Shown piece by piece: positions 56,168 to 64,000 of a stretch of DNA of 64,000 nucleotides. This stretch comes from Falciphora oryzae. Taxonomy: Eukaryota; Ascomycota; Sordariomycetes; Magnaporthales; Magnaporthaceae. The stretch spans positions 4,586-68,585 of the forward strand of contig JNVV01000065.1 in NCBI GenBank assembly GCA_000733355.1, given 5' to 3'. The translations under genes were made by a program, and so were the position numbers. Position 1 is the stretch's first letter. Each line of letters opens with the position of its first letter. The notes below the pieces were generated by a model, which saw only the letters and a list, made by a program, of their open reading frames with translations, did no database searches and was not told the origin of the DNA.

Positions 56168-58024
56168 TCACAGAGAGGCTGTTGCAAACTGCTTGTTGAA
56201 GTACCGCCCGATGACCATTCTCCGGACCTCGCTGGTTCCCGCGCCGATCTCGTAGAGCTTGGCACTGTCATTGACGAAAAAAAAGGAAGGGTCAGCACTG
56301 CAACGGAAGACGTGTCTCCGGTCCAGGAAAGGAAAGAGGGAAAAATAAATTGGGAGCAAAAGAGAGCAGGCACACCACCGCCAGGCGTCCCAGGCAGCAG
56401 ATGAGGTGACCAGAACTTGGGCCGCCGAGGCTGGGTCATTCTTGCGCAAGCCGACCGGAGCGGGACGGCTGGCGGCTTGCCGCTGTATCACTGTGGCGCG
56501 CTTGCCACCGAGGAAAGGAAAAGGCAAGCACGTAAAACATGGCGTGCTGGCAATGTCACACTCGGCTAGAGCCATCGAGGAAGGACAGGGATGTGGGGAT
56601 TATAGGTCGGTGAGGAGGAGGGGCAGTGGCAAACAGGAAAGGGGAAAGGGGGTGGCGAGGGAAAGGAAGTGGGAGCAAGGGAAAAGAGAAACTTACTCCC
56701 TCAACAGCCGGCTCGCCGGCATCTCCTCGGTGTAGCCCATGCCGCCCAGGACCTGTATGCAGTCGAGGGCGACCTCGGTGGCGCGCTCGGCGGCGTACAG
56801 GATGGCTCCCGCGCAGTCCTGGGTGCGGATCTCGCCCGTCTCGTCGACGCGGCGGGCCGTCTCGTACGTGTAGGCCCTCGAGGCCTGGAGCTTGGTGTAC
56901 ATGTCGGCCAGCCTGCCCTGGACGAGCTGGAACTCGGCTACGGGTCTGCCGAACTGGGTCCTGCCGTGGGCGTAGGGCAATGCCACGTCCAGCGCGGCCT
57001 GCATGATGCCCAACGGACCCGCGGACAGGACCAGGCGCTCCAGGTCGAGCCCCTCCATCAGGACGCGGACGCCGCCGCCGACCCTGCCGAGGACGTCGGC
57101 GTCGGGCACGAAGACGTCCTCGAGGACGAGCTCGCCCGTGTTGGAGCCGCGCATGCCCATCTTGTCGAGCTTGCGCAGGCAGGTCAGGCCGGGCTGGCGC
57201 TTGACGATGAAGGCGGTAATGCCGCGGGATGCCGGGGTAGCGGCCGGGTCGGTCTTGGCGTAGACGACGACGACGTCGGCGTCGGGCCCGTTGGTGATCC
57301 ACATCTTGCTGCCGTTGAGCAGCCAGCCGTCGTCGCCGGGGGACCTGGTGGCGCGGGTGCGCATGCTGACGACGTCGCTGCCGGCGCCGCTCTCGCTCAT
57401 GGCCAGGGCGCCGACCTTGGTCCCGGAGATGAGGTCCGGCATGAAGCGGGCCTTTTGGTCCGGGTTGCCGTTGAGCTGCAGCTGGTTGACGCACAGCTGC
57501 GAGTGGGCGGCGTAGCTGAGCGCGACGGAGGCGGACGCGCGCGACAGCTCCTCCATGGCGACGCAGTGCGCGGCGTACCCCATGGCCAGCCCGCCGACCG
57601 ACTCCTCGGCCGAGATGCCGAGCAGGCCCATCCCGCCCAGCTTCGGCCACAGCTCGGCCGGGAAGGCGTTGTCGCGGTCGATCTGCGCGGCGAGGGTCTC
57701 CGGGATCTCGCGCTTGCAGAACTCGCGCACGCCTTCGCGGAGCTCGTCCAGGGCGGCTTGGTCAGGGGGCGCGAAGCCGGCCGGGTGCTTGCTCTTTTTG
57801 GGGGCGGCCTTTTTGTCAGTGTCTAGGGGTGGCGGGGCGGCGGTGGTTGACTGGAGTCTCCTCTGCTGCGCGGGCCGCTGGCAGAGTGAAGATCGTGGCC
57901 TCCACCGGGCTGGAGGGAGGACGTTGCTGCATGTGCTGGTCGGGAACAGGGCGGCGAGGGCAGGCGCGCGGGCGGCGCTGGTGCTTGGCCGCGCCAGCGT
58001 GGAGACGGCGCGGATGGATGCCAT
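56168..58024 (-). CDS. ivdA: Isovaleryl-CoA dehydrogenase (mitochondrial acyl-CoA dehydrogenase)
   Basis: Two exons, 58024-56697 and 56264-56168, give 474 residues. The terminal intron (56265-56696) is 432 bp, long for this genome. An Arg/Ser/Ala-rich presequence of about 60 residues points to the mitochondrial matrix. The acyl-CoA dehydrogenase fold is complete: ALAMSESGAGSDV, WITNGPDADVVVVYAKTD, KMGMRGSNTGELVLEDVFVP and the isovaleryl type segment MEGLDLERLVLSAGPLGIMQ, whose Glu is the catalytic base in this subfamily. The end is YEIGAGTSEVRRMVIGR. It oxidises isovaleryl-CoA to 3-methylcrotonyl-CoA with FAD, passing electrons to ETF, in leucine breakdown. The gene is divergent from MCC-beta, as in the ivd/mcc cluster known in Aspergillus nidulans. 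Confidence 0.93.
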
Positions 58025-58605
58025 CGTCTAGGCACCTAGTACTCTATAGAAAACCGACGCAGATTGAGGAACGGATTCTTGAGTGAATGGACGCCTATAA
58101 ACTGGAGGGATCGCGTCAATGAGGGTGTCGTGGGGAAGCAGGAGTCCCAAGGCCGAGGCAGGCCAAGTCAATGCGATCTTACCTTGGCCCCTGTCCATCT
58201 GTCGCCGGGGAATTGGCGCGGCTTGTGGCGGCTCCACGCGGCTTCCCTCGGCCCAATCCCACTGGCCAGACGTCGTTTGACCTCCCCCGCGTCTGCAGCC
58301 GCCTCGGCTCAGCGCAAGCGCCCTCGAGAGCCGACGGGATTGGCGTCGCGATCAAAGCGTCTCAGCCCTCATTTGGACTGAACAAAACCTCGAGTGACGC
58401 CGCCAGAGGGTGGAATAGGCGCCTAGAAGCAAGCTCCTGATCCGATCAGGTATCTCTCGATGAGCGACATATCGCGCCACTTCGCGATAGCTCCAATTCT
58501 CGAGAGCTTTACTACTACCGACTCCGCCATCCCCGACCCGCTCTAGCCACAGCGAAACTCTTTCTGTCTCCCTTCCGCAATACCACCACACCCACCCGCC
58601 GAGCC
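58025..58605. promoter_or_regulatory. Divergent promoter of ivdA and mccB
   Basis: 581 bp between two start codons of one pathway. It contains several CGG/CCG-rich half-sites (for example 'gtcgccgggg' and 'tccgatc'), as expected for zinc-cluster regulators, but I cannot assign a factor. Shared control is inferred from arrangement. Confidence 0.55.
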
Positions 58606-60491
58606 ATGGCCTTTACGAGGCCATCGCGGGAGCTCCTGCAGCTCCCGCGGCAGCTGACCTGCCGGCCAAGGCCCTCATCGACATCCTCCGTCTCGGCCGC
58701 CTCCTCCGTCCGCTCCGCACACCGCCTCGCCGCTCCCTCCGCCGTCCTCCCTTCCCGCCAGCAACAAAGACCCCAGCCGTGCCGTAAGAGCAGCCCCCCG
58801 CAGCAACCGTCCCGCACCGCCGCGACCTTCACGCCCGCCTTCCAGGCCGGCGCCGTGTCGCGGCTCGAGACGGCCGTCGACCAGTCCTCGCCCGAGTTCC
58901 GCGACAACGAGGCGGCCATGCGCGCCGCCTCGGACCGCCTCGACCGCCTGACGCGCGCCGCCCAACGCGGCGGCAGCGACAAGGCGCGCGAGAAGCACCT
59001 GTCGCGCGGCAAGATGCTGCCCCGCGACCGCGTCGCCGCCCTCGTCGACCCAGGCACCTCGTTCCTCGAGCTGTCGCCCCTGGCCGGCCACGAGGTCTAC
59101 CCGGAGGCCGACGTGCCCGCGGGTGGCATCATCACCGGTATAGGGCAGGTCGAGGGCGTGACGTGCGTCATCGTGGCCAACGACAGCACGGTTAAAGGCG
59201 GCACCTACTACCCCATCACGGTCAAGAAGCACCTGCGCGCCCAGGAGGTCGCGGCCCAGAACAAGCTGCCTTGCATCTACCTCGTCGACTCGGGCGGTGC
59301 CAACCTGCCGCACCAGGCCGACGTGTTCCCGGACCGCGACCACTTTGGCCGCATCTTCTACAACCAGGCCCGCATGTCGGCCGACGGCGTCCCGCAGATC
59401 TCGGTCGTCATGGGCCCCTGCACCGCGGGAGGGGCCTACGTGCCCGCCATGAGCGACGAGAGCATCATCGTCCAGGACCAGGGCCACATCTTCCTGGCGG
59501 GCCCCCCGCTCGTCAAGGCCGCCACGGGCGAGGTCGTCAGCCCCGAGGACCTCGGCGGGGGCCGCATGCACACGTCCGTCTCGGGCGTCGCCGACTACCT
59601 GGCCGTCGACGACGCGCACGCCCTGGTGCTCGCGCGCCGCTGCGTCGCCAACCTTAACTGGCCCACTGCAAAGCCCACGCAGCAGAGCCCAGAGTACGAG
59701 GAGCCGCTGTACCCGGCCTCGGACCTCCTGGGCATCGCGTCGACGAACCTGCGCAAGCCCCTGCCCATCCGCGAGGTTATCGCGCGTGTCGTCGACGGCT
59801 CCGCGTTTGCAGAGTTCAAGCGCGACTACGGCACCACGCTCGTCACGGGCTTCGCCTCCATCTACGGCCAGCGCGTCGGCATCGTCGCCAACGACGGCAT
59901 CCTGTTCGCGTCGTCGGCCGTGAAAGGCGCGCACTTTGTCGAGCTGTGCACCCAGCGCGGCGTCCCGTTGATATTCCTCCAGAACATCTCGGGGTTCATG
60001 GTCGGCCGCGAGGCGGAGAGGGAGGGCATCGCCAAGCATGGTGCTAAGCTGGTCACGGCGGTGGCGTGCGCGGACGTGCCCAAGCTGACGGTCGTGGTGG
60101 GCGGGAGCTACGGGGCGGGCAATTATGGCATGTGCGGCAGGGCGTACTCGCCGCGGTTCTTATGGATGTGGCCCAACGCTCGCGTGGGTGTCATGGGCGC
60201 CGATCAGCTCGCGGCTGTTATGGAGACGGTCGGGAAGCCAGACCCTGAGCTCAGGGACCGCATTGAGCGTGAGAGCGACGCTGTGTTTTCGAGCGCCAGG
60301 TTATGGGTGAGTTCTTCCATTAAATCTCTCCGTTTTTATTATCACAGGACTGACATGGCCACTTGCAGGACGACGGAGTTATCCCCCCGGAGCACACACG
60401 TAGGTATCTCGGCTTGGGCCTAAGGGCCGCCCTCTCCGGCCGCAACGACGTGAAGCCGGGGGCCACCAAGTTTGGTGTTTTTAGGATGTGA
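58606..60491 (+). CDS. mccB: Methylcrotonyl-CoA carboxylase beta subunit
   Basis: Two exons, 58606-60306 and 60369-60491, give 607 residues. A Ser/Arg/Pro-rich mitochondrial presequence (about residues 1-70) is followed by the carboxyltransferase domain pair: [56 protein letters not shown], then the C-terminal half with [33 protein letters not shown] and [15 protein letters not shown]. It moves the carboxyl group from biotin on the alpha subunit to 3-methylcrotonyl-CoA, making 3-methylglutaconyl-CoA, the step right after isovaleryl-CoA dehydrogenase. Length is normal for fungal MCC-beta once the presequence is included. The alpha (biotin) subunit gene is not in this window. Confidence 0.95.
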
Positions 60492-61318
60492 TATAGACCC
60501 GATAGAGAAGGACACTTTATTTATATATCTATTCGCCGTCTCCTACCCGCATGGACATTCAGTAATGGCAAGACTCCGCTTCCTCTCAAGTACCTTGTGA
60601 CGTTTTAACGCTGCGGCTTTCTTCCTACAGGGGTTGAACAGGTAAATAGGTATTAAAGACTGATCTAATCTACAGTAGCGGCGATGAGACCTCGTAGCAG
60701 TGTTGCTATTACTTCGATTTTAATAGCCGTCGGTGGTGTAGTCCTGGGTGTCCCCAAACTCGAGCGCATCCGGGACTCGTGTGGGCATGAGGTGCCTGGC
60801 TTCGGCGGAGACTGACACAACCCATCAACATCTGGTTGCAGCGTCGGCAAAAAGGCCATGGCATAGTCAGGGCCGAGACGGCAGCCGACTATCCCAGCCG
60901 TCGGCAGCAGGCACGGGGCGTATTTCCCGGGCGTGGACATCAGGTTTTTCGTCTCGCCTCGCCTCGCCTCGCAGATTATGCTGGTGAGCCGGCCTACGGC
61001 GTCGAGCAGGTCGAAGCGAAGATTAGCAAGCGGGAAACCAGATCAGCCATCGCCTCGGCCATTCTCGAGCATACCTTCATACCCTCCACCCCGGCCTCCA
61101 TATTCGCCATCGCTGTGGCTGCCGGGTTAATACACACCATGACCCGCTAATCCTTGGGCGTCCCGGAGCGGGTGCGTCTCCGGCAAATCGGCGGGCGCGG
61201 GAAGAGCAGGCGTGCCCGATAACACATGGCCTTGCTTGTGTACCTCCTGGGCAGTAGTTCTAACTGCGCAGTTATCTTGAAGGTGGTTGTTTTGTATAAC
61301 TAACTATATATATATATA
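60492..61318. other. Intergenic region between mccB and transposon C
   Basis: 830 bp. A small run of four TCGCC units is at about 60953-60972, and an AT-dinucleotide run at 61303-61320 hosts the TA insertion site of transposon C. No gene recognised. Confidence 0.5.
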
Positions 61319-62903
61319 TAACGTGGTTCACCACCGAGTGACGCACACCACCGAGTGACGCACCCACACCCAACCTCCGGATAATTGACGCGCATGTTAA
61401 CCTAACAACGCCAGGAATTCATTCACACTATTCGGAACTGTATATATCGGACATTTCTACTTTTTCCTGACAGGTGCGCGTATTGTGTCCGGTTTTGCCG
61501 CACGTGCCACATCGCCGACGAGTTGTTATCGCCCTCCTTTTCTAACCCCCATAATCGCGCATTTCTTGCTGTAGCTATCCATCCAGCTCCTGCTGGTTTA
61601 GAACACTTCGTACCTCGTTGATGGTAAGTGACCCTCCAAGTCGGATACGTGTTTTTTTGGCCCTCCGGCGTTTGCTTAGTGCTTCGTTCGCCTTTTTAAG
61701 CGTAAACATTTCGGTTCGGAAAAGGGCCACTTTATGTATTATCGTTTTCGTCCTTTTTGCGATTTAGTTCATAACCGTTAGCATAGGTATCGGAAAGCTG
61801 CTTTAGTGATTGGTAATTCGAGTTTTAATGTGTTCGGATTGCGAAGTTGCTTTTTTGGCTGTTTGCGGCGTTTTGGAAGTTTAAGGTTCGGGGTCGTTCA
61901 GGGGCGTCTTTGGGGGAGTTGGAGTCCGTAGCCTTATATCCAGCTTTTCCAAAACCGAATCCGGATTGAAAGGAGCAAAGCCAGCCTTTCGAAAGCCTTT
62001 TCGGATGTTTCTTTCGGTTATAAAGTTAAAAAATGCCGCTTTAAACGCCGAAAGGAACTCGATTTTAGTTACGTAGTTAACGTACGACTTTATCAGGTTT
62101 TTAATTTGTTAACCGTACGCCTTTTTTATCGGGCTAAAGCATTTAACGTTAAGCGGTTAAAGGAAATAAAACGAATGCGGAAGTATGTAAAGCGTAATAA
62201 TGTTGTGTTTTTGGCAATAAAGTTCGAAATCCGTCGAATGGTAGCTTTCGTGTCCGTTTAGCACTAACAAACGATATATGCTTTTCGTGCGCGGTGTAAT
62301 GTGTTTATCGAAATGTTGGATCCATTTTAGGCCGAGTTCGTTCGTAATTTACCCGTTAGAATTTGTTGCGATAACCTAGTCGCGTAAAAGGCCGGTTTCC
62401 AAGTACCAATTAGCTAGGTGGTATTGCTTTTTAACGATAATAAAAGGAGGGATCGCCTAATTGCAATAATTAACCTTTTGGATAACTGTAGCCCATTCCC
62501 GGTTGCTAGGCTGGACTAGCTTTGCTTTACTACGGCCTTCCGATGTTGTAATAACTATAACGGCGGCAATTATGCCTATAAAAAAGCCAATTTCGTCGAA
62601 ATTGTAGATATCGTTATTTAGGATGCCATATTTGGCCACAATGTTCCGTATAAGGTCAAATTACGCAAAAACGAGCTTGGGATTTTCGCATTTGGCCCTT
62701 TGGTAGTCGTATTTTCGAATTTAGCGCGTGCCGAGCTTTGCGCGGCGCTTAACGAATTTCGCGACCTAGTTTTTACCGACGGCGCCCGCGTCGCGTTCGG
62801 CGAGCAATCGGTTGGCCATATTTTTAATACCAGAAGGCCGGGGAGGAAATGCGCGGGAATTTAGTTCGAATATGTATTTAATAAGCGCCTCCTTTTCGGA
62901 TTC

Positions 62904-63243
62904 TTCCGGCCGGGCCCAGTGGAGGTCCCAAGGACCCTCCCGCCCAACCCGGCCTTGCCCCCTTTTCCGGCACACCCGCCGGCCGACAGCACCACTACCA
63001 CTCGCAGCGCTTCACAACGCCCCGGCGTATATATATACGCCCTACCGCCGATCGCCCGCTCACTAGCAAGGAGCGCCGAAATGCGGCCCGACTTCCGTGT
63101 GCCTTCGGGTTTAATCTGCTAGCCGCCTTAATAGCTACATGTAGCCTAATGTTTAGCTTAGGTAGCGCTAGCACGTCATATGCCCCTTAGGAGGCAGGGA
63201 CTGGTAGATCCCGATATAATGACGTTAAATATACTCTCTCTCT
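62904..63243 (+). mobile_element. Short retroposon (SINE-like or LINE tail) with 15 bp target duplication
   Basis: 340 bp inserted in transposon C and flanked by CTCCTTTTCGGATTC on both sides (62889-62903, 63244-63258). It ends in a (CT)n run. Near the 5' end, 'gggcccagtgg' resembles a polymerase III A box. No convincing B box was found. It has no long ORF. The long, exact duplication and simple-repeat tail fit target-primed reverse transcription. Confidence 0.8.
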
Positions 63244-63293
63244 CTCCTTTTCGGATTCCGTTAATTTCCGGGAGTTGGGTATGTAATCGCGTT

Positions 63294-63797
63294 TATAACA
63301 AACTGTGGCCCCCTAAGGGAAAGGGTCACGCCTGTAGGGAAAAGGGATCTCAAAGGTTCAGCGGTTTATCAGTGCGAGGCTCGACAAATATATAATGATG
63401 AAAAACAAAAAAACGATTGCTTGCCCTCCAAACCCCCTTTACAGGAGGTCCTTCGGGCCCTTCTTATACACAGTCCTTCGGCTGCCGTCGGCCTGCCGTC
63501 GGCATGCCTTCTTCCCCGCGGCGCCCGTACGGGTCTGGATATGCTCCGTCCCGAATCAACGCTTCGGGGTTTAAATGTGTCATGTAGGGATCCCTCTGTA
63601 CCAGCGTGTCACAACCCCTTGGATCTGACTCTCCTAAAACAGCACGTCGCATGCGCCACCCTATTGGCTGGCGGATATCGTGCTTGCGGTCGCGTTGGGT
63701 TGGCGGGTGCTAATCGCCAACGCCGTTAGCGGGCGAGGGCGTGAGCGTGGCTGGCTGATATCGCGCCCGCGGGCGCGTTGGGTCGGCGGGTGTTACA
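63294..63797 (-). repeat. Solo LTR with 5 bp target duplication inside transposon C
   Basis: 504 bp. Read on the minus strand it starts TGTAACACCC and ends TGTTATA (TGTTACA with a CpA to TpA change). It is flanked by GCGTT at 63289-63293 and 63798-63802. It contains a GC-rich direct repeat ('gcgttgggt(t/c)ggcgggtg') near 63692-63710 and 63775-63792. Confidence 0.9.
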
Positions 63798-64000
63798 GCG
63801 TTAAACAGGTTGGCCAGCGCGTCGGCGACGCAGCGTGGCTTTAAAAACGTCGTAAATTTTGGCTGCCGAACGCACGTTTAATTGTGGATTAAATTGGATT
63901 GCCCGTATGGCAAGAACAATTCTAGCTTCGTTAGATGTCGACGCTATTTGTGGTTGTTAAGGAATTGAGGTTGGAAGTGGGAGACGCGAGTCGCGATGGA

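Larger units (their letters stand above)
61428..63947 (-). pseudogene. Fot1/pogo transposase remnant (transposon C)
   Basis: Same gene as 2150-3805 and 7046-8701, in reverse. The start codon has become ATA (63945-63947) and the stop is at 61428-61430. Two insertions divide the N-terminal part. The first DDE Asp region survives as 'IYNFDEIGFF' (around 62600). The CCHC knuckle is recognisable near 61460-61510. It shares with copy A a TAG at the codon that is Trp in copy B (near 62768). Confidence 0.88.
61321..64000 (-). mobile_element. Fot1/pogo-like transposon C, split by two insertions, right end outside the window
   Basis: The left TIR starts ACGTGGTTCACCACCGAGTG and has an internal direct repeat (ACCACCGAGTGACGC twice). 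The transposase is on the minus strand. The body is interrupted by a retroposon at 62904-63243 and a solo LTR at 63294-63797. By alignment with transposon B the window ends about 45 bp before the other terminus. RIP changes are frequent. Confidence 0.9.

Noticed and set aside
56669..57826. 385-codon plus-strand open frame opposite ivdA
   Set aside because: Antisense shadow of the dehydrogenase gene.
58675..60039. 454-codon minus-strand open frame opposite mccB
   Set aside because: Antisense shadow of a strongly conserved carboxyltransferase gene; no motif of its own.
60950..60975. Telomere-like repeat
   Set aside because: Four TCGCC units are not the fungal TTAGGG telomere repeat and are too few.

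Overview
The window is nuclear DNA of a filamentous ascomycete (Pezizomycotina, probably Sordariomycetes; the species is not identified). Evidence for this: genes with short 60-130 bp spliceosomal introns, GC-rich coding sequence, multi-domain fungal P450, chitinase and LysM genes, Fot1/pogo, chromovirus and Tad-like transposons, and transposon copies full of C-to-T/G-to-A nonsense changes at CpA/TpG sites, the signature of repeat-induced point mutation (RIP).

Layout. (1) 1-29.96 kb is a nested, RIP-degraded transposon block with no host gene. A plus-strand Ty3/gypsy element (element 2) was split by a 10.8 kb minus-strand gypsy chromovirus (element 1, 987-11778, exact 5 bp duplications). Element 1 was then hit by two Fot1/pogo-like DNA transposons (2052-4000 and 6948-8808, exact TA duplications). 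A solo LTR lies in the RT of element 2. A second chromovirus (element 3, 16190-23318), a 5'-truncated LINE, an unclassified repeat, two hairpin MITEs and a copia-type solo LTR follow. (2) 30.1-38.75 kb is a small specialised-metabolism island: a clear relative of the abscisic-acid enzyme ABA3 (alpha-ionylideneethane synthase) faces two cytochrome P450 genes. This is the core of a Botrytis-type ABA cluster, without an aba4-like dehydrogenase in view. (3) 38.7-43.7 kb holds a GH18/LysM chitinase gene killed by three CpA-to-TpA stops and a frameshift, divergent from an intact three-LysM secreted effector gene. (4) 43.7-49.5 kb is repeat-rich intergenic DNA (solo LTRs, a hairpin repeat in two copies, a 5S rRNA fragment, an A-rich tract) around one small secreted-protein gene. 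(5) 49.5-50.7 kb is a Nudix hydrolase gene. (6) 50.7-56.2 kb is 5.5 kb in which I find no convincing gene. (7) 56.2-60.5 kb is a divergent leucine-catabolism pair, isovaleryl-CoA dehydrogenase and methylcrotonyl-CoA carboxylase beta. (8) 61.3-64 kb is a third, minus-strand Fot1-like transposon, itself hit by a SINE/LINE-like retroposon (15 bp duplication) and a solo LTR (5 bp duplication); its far terminus lies just outside the window.

How parts fit. The ABA3-like synthase would make the sesquiterpene backbone and the two P450s oxidise it. The LysM effector and dead chitinase are the usual chitin-masking and chitin-remodelling pair. IVD and MCC-beta act two steps apart in mitochondrial leucine breakdown. 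The two MITEs carry terminal inverted repeats matching two different Fot1-like copies, so each MITE subfamily probably depended on one transposase subfamily. Intron positions and domain calls were read by eye from the sequence and family knowledge; no database search was run.
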